Made by a program: the position numbers and the translations under genes. Shown here piece after piece: positions 6,655 to 15,514 of a stretch of DNA of 64,000 nucleotides (position 1 is the stretch's first letter; every line of letters begins with the position of its first letter). The notes under the pieces are model-generated. The model saw only the letters and a list, made by a program, of their open reading frames with translations, was not told where the DNA came from and ran no database searches. Source of the DNA: Candidatus Acetothermia bacterium (lineage in GTDB: Bacteria > Bipolaricaulota > Bipolaricaulia > RBG-16-55-9). The DNA lies in the NCBI GenBank assembly GCA_016201405.1, contig JACQCZ010000018.1, positions 1 to 64,000 of the forward strand, written 5' to 3'.

Positions 6655-8637
6655 ATGCAACAGATGCAGATGCGCATCGTCGGGTTGTCGATTCTTCTGG
6701 CTCTGGCATGGCTATTCCCGGCAATCGCCTGGGCGCATGCCTTCGTGACGAACACCGATCCGCCGCAGGGTGCCGTGCTCGACGCCGCTCCCTCTGCGCT
6801 CAAGATCACCTACAGCGAAGCGATTGAGCCAAAGTTCAGCACTTTTACACTCTATGATGGCCAGGGGAATAAGCTCCCCGATCCAACAATTGAGATTCAA
6901 CCCGACGGCGTCAATGTCACACTTCATCTCAATCTTCTTGATAAAGGAACCTACACGCTGGCCTGGAAGGCCATCTCGCGTGTCGATGGGCACCTCACCA
7001 AAGGCGTCTATCCCTTCAGCATTGGCGTTCCCGGAGTTGCGGGCAGCGCGACTTCTTCAGACTCCCCAGGGAGCGGGCAGAGTATAAACCCCGTGGAAGC
7101 CGTTGTGCGCTGGCTCGAATTCTTGATGATCATGGTTATTGTGGGCGGGCTCTTCTTCTCGCTGCTGGTCTTGAGATCTCTCAAGCTCACTGCACTCGAG
7201 CCGCATGTTCAGCGTCTCTATCGAGTTGCTCTGGTGCTATTTATCATTGGCTCTCTTATTGATTTATTGATTCAGGCTACCACGCTGAGCGAAGCATCGC
7301 TGCTGCAAATCTTAACTCAGGGCACGCTGATCCAGCTTCTGCTTCAGACCCGCTATGGCGTCATCTGGCTGATGCGCATGGGCTTTGCGCTGCTGCTGGG
7401 CGCCTGGATACTGCGCAAGAAGCCACAGACCGCCATTGATGTCATTCTCGGATCTCTGATTCTTCTTTCGCTCTCGTTATCGAGCCACAGCGCGGCGGTC
7501 ACGGGTGACGTCTATCTGGCCATCTTCTCCGACTGGGGGCATCTGATGGCTGCTTCATTCTGGGTCGGAGGCTTGCTTCAGTTTGCAATGCTCCTCTTTG
7601 CGCTTCGTTCCATGGAGAAGGAAGAGAAGACGAAAACACTCGCTTCGATCTCGCACCGATTTTATCAGCTTGCATTTATATCCGGGCTTCTTTTGTTGCT
7701 GGCCGGATTTCATTTGACACTGATCCACATCCCCAATCTGGGGACTGAGCTTACCACGCCTTATGGCGAAGTCTATCTGATCAAGCATCTTTTATTATTG
7801 GCTCTGGTTTTGGTCGCAGCGGCCAATCTCTTATTTGGCTGGCCACGAAAGAGCAAGACGCCGTTGTACATTTTGCGCCTCGAAGCCTTGATCGCGGCAG
7901 CCATCGTCTTCTGTGGTGGACTCCTTACATTGTTGCCACCCGCAGCGACAGGTGCATCCACGCCGATAGAACAAGCCCAGGCTGCGCCCCCAAACAGTGT
8001 CTTGCTGGTGCATCCGGCAGACAAATACATTGTCGCCCTTAGTGTGAGTCCGGCGACAGTCGGTCTCAATGCGTATGATGTGCTTGTCACCGATGCCGAT
8101 GGCAAGCCGGTCGACAACGTCCAGCGGCTGACGCTCACCTTCCGCTATTCGGACAACACAGATATTGGTGATGTCTCGGCGATCACGCAGCCAGCGGGGT
8201 TCGGCCATTACAAGACGCAAGGCGCATTTATGACCTTCCCGGGCCAATGGGAGATCGCTGCCACCTTGAGATTTTCGGGCTTAGCGGATGACATCACGAC
8301 CGCACTGCCCATTCGCTTACAAGGCGACAGCAAAGTGGCTGCTCCACCGATAACTCCTGAGCAGCAGGCCGATATTGATGCCGGGAAGATCATTTACACG
8401 AACAGCTGCATGGGCTGTCATGGCGTGACGGGTCTGGGGGAAGGCCCTGCGGCTGCCAGCCTGTCCGTTCCGCCTGCCAATCTCCAGCTGCACATGCAGC
8501 ATCACACCGATGAGTCACTGCTGGACATCATCAGAATGGGCAAACAGCCGGTCATGCCGCCCTTTGGAAATGTGCTGAGCGATGCAGAGATTGCACAGCT
8601 CATTCGCTATTTGCGTGATCTGACGAAGCCACAGTAG
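6655..8637 (+). CDS. copD: CopC-CopD-(FixH/YtkA-like)-cytochrome c fusion membrane protein
   Basis: 660 residues from the ATG at 6655; 6643 is also possible, and anything earlier would run through the hairpin. Order of parts: signal peptide ending IAWA-H; a CopC domain (residues ~25-125, HAFVTNTDPPQGAVLD start); about eight membrane spans of CopD (~150-430); an exported Ig-like domain of about 100 residues resembling FixH/YtkA-type beta domains (~445-560); and a C-terminal class I cytochrome c with CMGCH haem attachment and a Met ligand region QPVMPPFG. CopD moves copper across the membrane. The added haem domain suggests redox control of the metal or coupling to respiration (inference). Confidence 0.88.
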   Translation: MQQMQMRIVGLSILLALAWLFPAIAWAHAFVTNTDPPQGAVLDAAPSALKITYSEAIEPKFSTFTLYDGQGNKLPDPTIEIQPDGVNVTLHLNLLDKGTYTLAWKAISRVDGHLTKGVYPFSIGVPGVAGSATSSDSPGSGQSINPVEAVVRWLEFLMIMVIVGGLFFSLLVLRSLKLTALEPHVQRLYRVALVLFIIGSLIDLLIQATTLSEASLLQILTQGTLIQLLLQTRYGVIWLMRMGFALLLGAWILRKKPQTAIDVILGSLILLSLSLSSHSAAVTGDVYLAIFSDWGHLMAASFWVGGLLQFAMLLFALRSMEKEEKTKTLASISHRFYQLAFISGLLLLLAGFHLTLIHIPNLGTELTTPYGEVYLIKHLLLLALVLVAAANLLFGWPRKSKTPLYILRLEALIAAAIVFCGGLLTLLPPAATGASTPIEQAQAAPPNSVLLVHPADKYIVALSVSPATVGLNAYDVLVTDADGKPVDNVQRLTLTFRYSDNTDIGDVSAITQPAGFGHYKTQGAFMTFPGQWEIAATLRFSGLADDITTALPIRLQGDSKVAAPPITPEQQADIDAGKIIYTNSCMGCHGVTGLGEGPAAASLSVPPANLQLHMQHHTDESLLDIIRMGKQPVMPPFGNVLSDAEIAQLIRYLRDLTKPQ

Positions 8638-8668
8638 GGGTTTGAGAAGATTTTCTATTGAGCTGGAG

Positions 8669-9355
8669 TCAAGATTTGACTTCGGATTTGATCTCAGGCT
8701 TGATGCCACTCTTTTCAGCTTTTGGAAGACCAAGAATAATCCGCTTGATGCTTCCGCTAAAGATCCAGAGGATGAGCAGCACAAAGCCAGCAAATCCGAC
8801 AGTCGCCACCCAGTTATTAAAGAGATCTTCCACCGACCCAAAGAGAAAGCCGAGGCCACCAATGACTATGCTCCAGAGCAGGGCACCCAGCACATTAAAT
8901 TTCAGGAAGACCGGCCAGGCCATCTTGGAGCTTCCCGCAAAGAGTGCCGTAAAGACGCGGAAGAAGGCGATAAAGCGCGCCACAAAGACGAGCTTCGTGC
9001 CCCGCGTCTCGAAGAATAGATCGAGCGCGCGCAGGCGGCTCTCGGATAGCCCCACATATTTGCCATACTTCTCCAAGACCCTCCTGCCAAGCAGCCTGCC
9101 GACCCAAAAGCCAATATTGTCGCCCATTACGGCCGAGACAAAGGCGATCAGGATGACCCATTCAATTTGGAAGTGCCCTTGGGATGCGAAGTAGGCAGTG
9201 CCGAGCAGAATCGTCTCGCCGGGGACGGGGAGCCCTGCATTCTCTAGCATGACGCCGAAGAAGACTGCAAAGTACCCGTATTGCATGAGCCAATTGAAAA
9301 ACTGCTCAATACGGTCTACGTATTGTAAAAGCCAATTTAGAAACTGCTCAATCAT
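8669..9355 (-). CDS. DedA/SNARE-associated family membrane protein
   Basis: 228 residues from the ATG at 9355; a GTG one codon upstream is also possible. Family landmarks are present: FFGVMLENAGLPVPGET, the DNIGFWVGRLLG segment, GTKLVFVARFIAFFR-like helix with conserved Arg, and C-terminal spans. DedA proteins are lipid carriers (undecaprenyl phosphate or phospholipid recycling) in the inner membrane. Odd point: the first 28 residues are a 14-residue tandem repeat (EQFLNWL and EQFFNWL), visible as a 42-bp DNA duplication at about 9291-9355. Confidence 0.88.
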   Translation of the reverse strand: MIEQFLNWLLQYVDRIEQFFNWLMQYGYFAVFFGVMLENAGLPVPGETILLGTAYFASQGHFQIEWVILIAFVSAVMGDNIGFWVGRLLGRRVLEKYGKYVGLSESRLRALDLFFETRGTKLVFVARFIAFFRVFTALFAGSSKMAWPVFLKFNVLGALLWSIVIGGLGFLFGSVEDLFNNWVATVGFAGFVLLILWIFSGSIKRIILGLPKAEKSGIKPEIKSEVKS

Positions 9356-9537
9356 CACGCACTCTCCGTCTTCTTCTTATAGCCTACCGATCGCGGCTCT
9401 GGATGGCAATTCTTAACTTCCCAGCTCACTACTCTATCCGATTTGCAAAAAATGCTGACGCCATCGCAATATTAAAGAGATTCATTGTAGAGTTTCATGA
9501 GAATCAATTGAATTTGAGCCTACGAGGGGGAATGGAT

Positions 9538-10017
9538 ATGCGAAAAATATTCATGGCAGTTGCTTTGATCGGTCTGAGTCTAGCTCTCTCCTCTTGTCTG
9601 CAATTGGGGGCTTCATCCCCCAAGCAGCAGGAGCGCGTTCGGCAGGCGATCAGCCAGGCCGGATTGTCCTTGGCCAACGCCTTCAATGCCGGCAAGTCTG
9701 AGGTGGTCGCAGCATTCTATCAGGAAGATGCCGTTCTTATGCCGCCTAATAGCCTGCTGGTGAGCGGGAAGCCGGGTATTTTGCGATTCTGGCAGAGTTT
9801 TATGGGAAGCACCACCTGGCGAGAGCTCAATCTGCAGATCTTCAAGATCAAATATGAGACGGAGCTGGCCGTCGAGATGGGAACCTACACACTCAGAACG
9901 AAGGCGAGTGAGCAAAGCCCCATCACAACAGAGAATGGCAAATACGCAGTGACGTGGGCGCTGCAAGGGGATGGCACCTGGAAGATTGTGGCTGACATCT
10001 GGAATGCCAATCAATGA
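9538..10017 (+). CDS. NTF2-like (DUF4440/SnoaL-type) lipoprotein
   Basis: 159 residues. The ATG at 9538 lies seven bases after GAGGGGG, which outranks an ATG six bases earlier that sits too close to it. The signal ends LALSSC, a lipobox with the acylated Cys at residue 20. The mature part has the DUF4440 pattern: FNAGKSEVVAAFYQEDAVLMPPN, a middle LQIFKIK strand, MGTYTL, and the final GDGTWKIVADIWN. Proteins of this fold bind small ligands or act as scaffolds. No catalytic residues can be assigned and no operon partner is apparent. Confidence 0.8.
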   Translation: MRKIFMAVALIGLSLALSSCLQLGASSPKQQERVRQAISQAGLSLANAFNAGKSEVVAAFYQEDAVLMPPNSLLVSGKPGILRFWQSFMGSTTWRELNLQIFKIKYETELAVEMGTYTLRTKASEQSPITTENGKYAVTWALQGDGTWKIVADIWNANQ

Positions 10018-10079
10018 ATTTAATCTTTCTTTGCAGCCAGCTCGGAGAGAGCGGATGGAGATTGAGAAGCTAAACTAGT

Positions 10080-10334
10080 ATGGACTTGATCGCAATAATT
10101 GGCTACGTCGCGGCGGTGGCGACGACATCATCGTTTCTGCCGCAGCTAATCAAGATCCTGAGAAAGAGACGGGCCGAAGATATCTCGCTGCTGATGTACT
10201 TGATCTTTGTCAGCGGGATCACTCTTTGGCTCATCTACGGCATTTTGGTCCATGAGATGCCAATCATCGCGGCCAATGGAGTGACCCTGGTGATTGCCCT
10301 GGCCATTCTCATTCTCAAGCTCAAATACGGCTAG
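10080..10334 (+). CDS. SemiSWEET sugar transporter (MtN3/PQ-loop half)
   Basis: 84 residues with three membrane helices, the size of a bacterial SemiSWEET, which works as a homodimer. It carries the PQ signature in SSFLPQLIKILR, followed by DISLLMYLIFVSGITLWLIYGI and an Asn in AANGVTL that lines the substrate path in the family. It would allow passive movement of a small sugar across the membrane. The ribosome site is weak. Confidence 0.85.
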   Translation: MDLIAIIGYVAAVATTSSFLPQLIKILRKRRAEDISLLMYLIFVSGITLWLIYGILVHEMPIIAANGVTLVIALAILILKLKYG

Positions 10335-10357
10335 TCGCAATTTAAGAAGGAGTCTTC

Positions 10358-11347
10358 GTGAAGCATATCATTAGAGATTTTCAAGAGGGCGATTATGAGG
10401 CGTGCGCGGCGATCAGTAATCTTGTTGATCCTGATCACCCAACCTCTGTCCCGGAGATGCGCCAGCGAGACAGGCTGCGAAAGTCTTTTCACTTTTATGG
10501 ACGGCTTGTGGCTGTTGATCGGAACTCTGACGAGGTGGTCGCCGATGCAACGCTTGGTCATGGCATCTTTCAGTACAACAAAGATGTTCTGTTCACTCGC
10601 ATTCTGGTCTTGCCAAGTCATCAGCGCCAGGGCATCGGCACCGGGCTCTATCAGCGTTTTGAGCGAATCTGGCTCGAATCTGGCGTTCCGAGATTGAGAA
10701 CAGAAGTCTCAGAGAATCAAGGGCCTGGGCTAGAGTTTGTGAAGAGACTCGGCTTCCAAGAGCATCACCGAGTCTTTGAATCCAAACTGGATGTGACAAA
10801 TTTTGATTTTGCTTCTGTCCAAGACCCCATGCTCCGTTTGAAGTCCGAAGAGATTGTGCTGACCACACTGGAAGACGAAATCAAGAATGATCCGTTTGTG
10901 AAAGCGTACCCGGCAGTCAAGAGAGCCTATGAGATCTGCAATCACTGTGCCATCGATATTCCAACTCCTGATCCGCCAAATCCATTGAGCCTGGAGACTT
11001 TTCTGGCGCTCACAATAGAATCACCCCTGGCTCTGGTATCAGGTCTCCAGCTTGCCAAACATGAAGATCGCTACGTTGGGGTCAGCATTCTAGCCCAAAG
11101 CCCCAAAGAGAATGAGCTGCTTCAGCGGCTTACCGGTGTCCACCGGGAGTACCGCAAGCGCGGGATCGCCTTCGCGCTTAAGCTCCAAGGGATCCGGTTT
11201 GCTCAAGCGCAGGGCGCCAGGTTTATTCGAACAAACAATGACACAATCAATACCGGCATGCTGGCCATCAACCGGGCGCTGGGATTCGTGGCTGAGCCTT
11301 CCTGGATCAATTTTGAAAAGAGCCGAGATTCAATAAGCTCGCGATGA
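10358..11347 (+). CDS. Double GNAT-family N-acetyltransferase
   Basis: 329 residues from GTG at 10358, after AAGGAG. The N-terminal GNAT domain carries VLPSHQRQGIGTGLYQ, the acetyl-CoA pyrophosphate loop (Q/R-x-x-G-x-G/A). The C-terminal domain repeats the motif as VHREYRKRGIAFALK, followed by TNNDTINTGMLAINRALGF. Tandem GNATs are common in bacteria, often with only one active half; both loops look intact here. The substrate is unknown. It is cytoplasmic, with 23 bp separating it from the SemiSWEET gene. Confidence 0.85.
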   Translation: MKHIIRDFQEGDYEACAAISNLVDPDHPTSVPEMRQRDRLRKSFHFYGRLVAVDRNSDEVVADATLGHGIFQYNKDVLFTRILVLPSHQRQGIGTGLYQRFERIWLESGVPRLRTEVSENQGPGLEFVKRLGFQEHHRVFESKLDVTNFDFASVQDPMLRLKSEEIVLTTLEDEIKNDPFVKAYPAVKRAYEICNHCAIDIPTPDPPNPLSLETFLALTIESPLALVSGLQLAKHEDRYVGVSILAQSPKENELLQRLTGVHREYRKRGIAFALKLQGIRFAQAQGARFIRTNNDTINTGMLAINRALGFVAEPSWINFEKSRDSISSR

Positions 11348-11420
11348 TCGGTCTAAATCCATGGATTTGCTTTTTGAGGGCTCTATTGGACTATATTGGA
11401 TTCATTGGAGGGGATAATCC

Positions 11421-13688
11421 TTGAGAAAAGTGTTGATGTTTTTCGCGGGTCTTCTCTTGGTGGTTGGTTTATCCAGTTGCGCTTTTCTGAATGGGCTTCT
11501 TGGAAGCAACACCAGCTCGAGTGGAGGTGGCCGAACCGTATCGACTTTGATCCACGCCAGTGAAGGTGGCAAGCTCGAATTGGCCGGTGCGACTCTAAGC
11601 ATCCCACCGGGCGCGCTCTCCGGCGATGCCAACGTCACCTTGAGCGATCGCGGCAAGCCACAGCATCCAGCGGACGATCCGCTCGATTTCGTCTCGGATG
11701 CCTTTCGCGTCGATGCGGCGGGTGTAAGTGGCGGCCCCGTGAGTCTCACAGCTCCGGCGGATCTCACGCTGACTCCCGATCCCAACTCACTGGGAGATAC
11801 GCTCGATCTGATTGTCGGCGACTCGGATCCGGATCAGTCTTCAATCACCAGTCTCCACCGCGCCGAGCCTGCCTGGGACAAGAGCTCTTCGCGGGTCAGT
11901 CATCCATACACAAAGCTCTCTCTCTCGCAATGGGTCATTCGTATTCCCATGCTCCAGCAGCCGCCTCATGAGGGCGAGATCTTGCAGGTCCCCTGGTATT
12001 ACCAGAGCGGGCTGCCCTGGTGCGTGCCCACTTCGCTCACCGAGATGATGCGCTATTTCGATTTTTCGGAAAATTCGGGCGATCCACTCAACCCCAGCTT
12101 CGGCCAGACGACCGCGTTTGCCAACTGGCAGACGGCGGCGCAGAGCCACCAGCCGGCGGGATCTGGCGCGGGCTATGATGAGCTGACCAACGTCGGCATT
12201 GATGTTGCCCATACCATCCAGTACCTCTGGGATGATGACTTCTTGATCTCTGCGGGAGGCGCACACGGCAATTTTTCCGATTTCGAGAGCTATGTGGTGT
12301 TAGCCAATACGGGATTTTTCGGACTCTTTGACCGCAAGCCGATCGCCCTCGTGGTCGATATGTGGTGGCATTCGGTGGTGATCGTGGGGATCGACGGGGA
12401 CGGCCTCTTCATCCACGACTCGAATGGCCCGATCGCTGAGCACTTCACCTGGTCGGCTTTTCAGGATGCCGCTCGGGGCATGAAGACCGATTCCGAGGGG
12501 CATAGCGTCTATGTCCATACTCTCTACACCGCTATCCTATCAGGAGTCGCCATCAAGCCGGAGAGAAAGCGGCGCGGCAGTGTCGTGATCGGCCGGAGCG
12601 ATCTCTCCTTCCAGACACAGTCCAGCACCACCGCAATGCTCGACTGGGATGGCCAGTTTCACCCCCATGGCTACTTTTTCAATGACTCGTCCCTGGCCAG
12701 TGCGGCCGATCTGGGCGTGGCAGCCGATCGCAGCAAAAGCTTCAACTATCAATATCGCATCGCGAATGTCACCAACATCTCTCTCACCTTTAACAGCGTA
12801 GCCGAGCTCTCAGGCCCCAATTATGGCGATGCATTACAGAGCCAGCCTCATTCGACTACGATCCCGCCCTACTCACTGAGCGGCTACATCACGGGAACTT
12901 TCAGCGAGCCTTTCGCAGGGAGCAGCGCGATATTTGATGTCAAGCTCTATGCCATTGATGACAACAGCACCGTGCAAGACGTCAAGTTCGTGCGCTACAA
13001 CGTAACGGGTCTGCCCGTGATCATCGCCGTGCCGCCCATCGTGCTCCCGCCAGTAAGCTTGGTGCCGACCGCCATTCCGGGTGGGCCGTATGAGGCCGAT
13101 GCGCAGCGAACTCAGATCGGTTTTGGCGCAACAATTGACCTCGATGGGACCAAATCAACGGCCCCCGCTGGCCGCCAGCTCATCCGATATGATTGGGATT
13201 TTGGGGATGACCGCAGCGGCGAAGGCTACCGGATCATCCACTTTTATTCTGGAGATCCGCAGCAGCCATCGGTTGAGTACAAGGCCTGTCTCACCGTGAC
13301 CGACAATATGGGTGGAACGAACCAGGCCTGCACGCAGGTCAAAATCAATACGGCGCGCACACCCAACAGCTTCTCTGTGACCAGCGTGGAGGCTTCTGTC
13401 AAGTCGGTTCCCTCCCGCCAGTGCCCCGCCCGGTTCGACTTCACGGGCAGCATTTCCGCGAATGGAAGCGGAGATGTTGTCTATCGCTGGGAGCGCAGCG
13501 ATGGAGGAATGGGTGCTGAGCAGACACTCAGCTTCGCCGAGGCAGGCACCCAGACTGTGAGCGAGTCCTGGACATTGAGCACGGTTGGCACGAATAGCTA
13601 TTGGGAAGTAGTGCATGTTCTCACTCCCAATGACATGACCTCAAACCAGGCGAGCTTTACGCTGAGCTGTCCTGGAGCGACAGAATAA
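11421..13688 (+). CDS. Exported lipoprotein with papain-like C39 fold peptidase and PKD-like domain
   Basis: 755 residues from TTG at 11421, with GGAGGGG seven bases upstream. The signal ends VVGLSSC (lipobox). A ZU5-like beta segment follows (GATLSIPPGALSGDANVTLS). The peptidase C39_2-like part has QVPWYYQSG, then LPWCVPTS with the candidate nucleophile Cys201, His317 in MWWHSVVIVG and an Asp/Asn in HDSNG. A later PKD-like domain has YDWDFGDD (~590). The tail is another beta domain. The protein looks like a surface-anchored Cys peptidase or amide hydrolase whose target is unknown. Cys, His and Asp/Asn are all in place, so activity is plausible. Confidence 0.8.
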   Translation: MRKVLMFFAGLLLVVGLSSCAFLNGLLGSNTSSSGGGRTVSTLIHASEGGKLELAGATLSIPPGALSGDANVTLSDRGKPQHPADDPLDFVSDAFRVDAAGVSGGPVSLTAPADLTLTPDPNSLGDTLDLIVGDSDPDQSSITSLHRAEPAWDKSSSRVSHPYTKLSLSQWVIRIPMLQQPPHEGEILQVPWYYQSGLPWCVPTSLTEMMRYFDFSENSGDPLNPSFGQTTAFANWQTAAQSHQPAGSGAGYDELTNVGIDVAHTIQYLWDDDFLISAGGAHGNFSDFESYVVLANTGFFGLFDRKPIALVVDMWWHSVVIVGIDGDGLFIHDSNGPIAEHFTWSAFQDAARGMKTDSEGHSVYVHTLYTAILSGVAIKPERKRRGSVVIGRSDLSFQTQSSTTAMLDWDGQFHPHGYFFNDSSLASAADLGVAADRSKSFNYQYRIANVTNISLTFNSVAELSGPNYGDALQSQPHSTTIPPYSLSGYITGTFSEPFAGSSAIFDVKLYAIDDNSTVQDVKFVRYNVTGLPVIIAVPPIVLPPVSLVPTAIPGGPYEADAQRTQIGFGATIDLDGTKSTAPAGRQLIRYDWDFGDDRSGEGYRIIHFYSGDPQQPSVEYKACLTVTDNMGGTNQACTQVKINTARTPNSFSVTSVEASVKSVPSRQCPARFDFTGSISANGSGDVVYRWERSDGGMGAEQTLSFAEAGTQTVSESWTLSTVGTNSYWEVVHVLTPNDMTSNQASFTLSCPGATE

Positions 13689-13720
13689 GCGGATCAGTAA
13701 CAATGCAGAGTTGAAACGCG

Positions 13721-13755
13721 AGAGAGGGGCGCAGAGATGCGCTCCTCTCTATTTT
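13721..13755. terminator. Bidirectional rho-independent terminator
   Basis: A 13-bp stem (13721-13733 with 13738-13750, one G-T pair) closes on GAGA and is followed by ATTTT. It lies between the C39 lipoprotein gene and the convergent small membrane-protein gene, whose last codon overlaps the stem. Confidence 0.8.
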
Positions 13756-13967
13756 CTGACCGAGTTTTTATTACTCAGCGATTCGCGCCAGAGGCTTGCA
13801 ATCAAGCCCGTGACCATCAGACCGACCAAGAGCAGGGCTTGCATGAGCTGAGATTGGTTTTGCAGAAGTGCAGCACTTCCAAACGCCAGTGCAACAAAGC
13901 CAAGCAAAAGGACGTCACCCGCAAAGAACTGATAGATCCGATTGAGCGCTTTGAGAAATATTTTCAC
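13749..13967 (-). CDS. Small two-helix membrane protein
   Basis: 72 residues from GTG at 13967, preceded by GAGGT. Two hydrophobic helices (FAGDVLLLGFVALAFGSAAL and LMQALLLVGLMVTGLIASLW) join across a short polar loop, and the tail is basic. It lies 43 bp downstream of the COG4280-like gene on the same strand, so the two are probably cotranscribed. Family not recognised. Confidence 0.6.
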   Translation of the reverse strand: MKIFLKALNRIYQFFAGDVLLLGFVALAFGSAALLQNQSQLMQALLLVGLMVTGLIASLWRESLSNKNSVRK

Positions 13968-14010
13968 CGCTTGACCTCGTTATTGATTTTCATCATTCAC
14001 TGATTTTTCA

Positions 14011-14793
14011 TCATCCATGAAGTAGAGACTTAATCTTATTCCGTGCTGAATGGCGTTTCAGCCCACGAATCAATGCCCAGGAGGTAGCGAGATAGAATGC
14101 AAGAAGCGCGAACAAGAAGAGATCGCCACCCCACCAGTCGATGCCCAGCCCCTCCCCTCCCCAAAAAGTGCCAAACGTTACGAGCATGATCCCGACTACA
14201 AACTTGAGAGTGTTCTCCGGAACCCGTTGCAATGGCGCATGGGCGAGGGCTCCTACAATGACAACGACTAGAAGTGCCAAGGCTGCGCCGAGAGCCGCCA
14301 CTTCGATTCCAGAGAGCCGGTCATGGTCTCCCGCTTGAATTCCAAAGGTGATGACAATAAAGGCCACTTCAAGTCCTTCCAATAGCACGCTCTTAAAGGT
14401 GCTCACGACTCCAAAGGGATCGAGATGATTGGAAGGTCCTTCGCCACGAGCGCGCAGCTCAGCCTGCCATTCTTCATAGATGGCCTCTTCATCATGGATC
14501 GCTTTGAGACCTGCATAACGCAAAATCGCCTTCTTGAGCCACTTTAGCCCAAAGAGTGCAAGTAGCATCCCAATCGCCAGACGAAGGGTGTTGAGCGGGA
14601 TAAATTGAATCAAAGCCGTTCCGAGTATCCCTACGATCAAAACAAGCACAGCTACCGCGATGAGCGTGCCGGTCAGTGAGCTCTTCCAGTTGATTGTTAC
14701 GCCAATGACGAGGACGATGGTGAATGCCTCGACAAACTCGACGCCCGAAGCCAGAAAGGATGCCAGAAAGACGGCTCCATATTGTGCAATCAT
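14011..14793 (-). CDS. COG4280-like polytopic membrane protein with duplicated E-x-x-E motif
   Basis: 260 residues. I place the start at the ATG at 14793, which has GGAGG five bases upstream, and reject a longer frame whose extra 75 residues are not protein-like. About seven spans form two similar halves. GVEFVEAFTIVL and NTLRLAIGMLLALFG in the first match LLEGLEVAFIVITFG and NTLKFVVGIMLVTFG in the second. The E-G-L-E motif recalls the REGLE metal motif of FTR1-type iron permeases and other duplicated transporters. A cation-transport role is inferred, not shown. A cytoplasmic loop is rich in Glu, Arg and His. Confidence 0.7.
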   Translation of the reverse strand: MIAQYGAVFLASFLASGVEFVEAFTIVLVIGVTINWKSSLTGTLIAVAVLVLIVGILGTALIQFIPLNTLRLAIGMLLALFGLKWLKKAILRYAGLKAIHDEEAIYEEWQAELRARGEGPSNHLDPFGVVSTFKSVLLEGLEVAFIVITFGIQAGDHDRLSGIEVAALGAALALLVVVIVGALAHAPLQRVPENTLKFVVGIMLVTFGTFWGGEGLGIDWWGGDLFLFALLAFYLATSWALIRGLKRHSARNKIKSLLHG

Positions 14794-15091
14794 CCACGCC
14801 TCCGATGACTCCGAGTGCTTAGTTGCAGTGATGATAATGGAAGCAACAGTAGAGAGGCGAATCGCGTTCGGCCCCTTTCGCCACTGCGAGCATCTGGCAT
14901 CTTGGTTGAGTCTCTTCTTGGCAATTGATGCCTGCGATGGAGAATCGCTTGACTTTATCGGAATAAATATGATATATTTTTTTAGAAGCGATCCATAAAA
15001 AGGGCTGCCCTGTGGCAAGACAGGTGCAAAACAAAAAAGATCTCTCGTCGAGATAGACTGCGCATCACTCGCAAGTCAAAGCAAGAGATTG

Positions 15092-15400
15092 ATGGCGGTG
15101 AGTATGCCAAAGTTTGTGATTATTTTGCTGGTGATTCTCGTAGGTCTGCTTGGGGCATTGGGCACGATCCTGCTCAGTACAAGCGTGACGCAGATTCCGC
15201 AAGCTCAATTGTCCGGGGTAAAGAGCGCTCTTAAGAACGTCATTCAAAACACAGATAGTTTTACGCGGGGTTATATCTATATTTTTGATGGTCAAGGGCG
15301 ATTGATTGCGGTTCAGCTTTGCGGGAGCCGCGGCAGCGGCATCATCTCGATGGTGCAGAAGGAGAATGCCTCGGCAATTCGCATTGATAACTGTAAATGA
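15092..15400 (+). CDS. Small membrane-anchored protein of unknown function
   Basis: 102 residues. An N-terminal helix (FVIILLVILVGLLGALGTILL) is followed by about 70 polar residues with FTRGYIYIFDGQGRLIAVQ, reminiscent of a small sensor-like beta sheet. Two Cys (LCGSRG and the penultimate DNCK) could pair outside the cell. The start is uncertain: ATG 15092 or 15104, both with weak ribosome sites. It is divergent from the COG4280-like gene. I do not recognise the family. Confidence 0.5.
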   Translation: MAVSMPKFVIILLVILVGLLGALGTILLSTSVTQIPQAQLSGVKSALKNVIQNTDSFTRGYIYIFDGQGRLIAVQLCGSRGSGIISMVQKENASAIRIDNCK

Positions 15401-15479
15401 ATATCTAACTCCGTAAATTTCCAATTCGTGGCTTTGATGTAAAACTCCCCATCTCATAGATGGCATCCGACTACTTGCC

Positions 15480-15508
15480 TTGACAAATATTGTCATGACA
15501 AGTATAGT
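15480..15508 (+). promoter_or_regulatory. Promoter and overlapping palindromic operator of the marR-ABC operon
   Basis: TTGACA (15480-15485) and TATAGT (15503-15508) are exactly 17 bp apart. The spacer carries two overlapping inverted repeats: TGACAA-ATA-TTGTCA (15481-15495) and the perfect 12-bp TTGTCATGACAA (15490-15501). MarR-family dimers bind such palindromes and shut their own promoter. The predicted transcript start (about 15514-15516) coincides with the marR ATG at 15515, so the message would be leaderless. Confidence 0.7.
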
Positions 15509-15514
15509 TGAGTC

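Noticed and set aside
8645-8690. AGTCAA-GAT-TTGACT inverted repeat as a terminator
   Set aside because: It lies inside the 3' end of the DedA gene, has a short AT-rich stem and no T-run.
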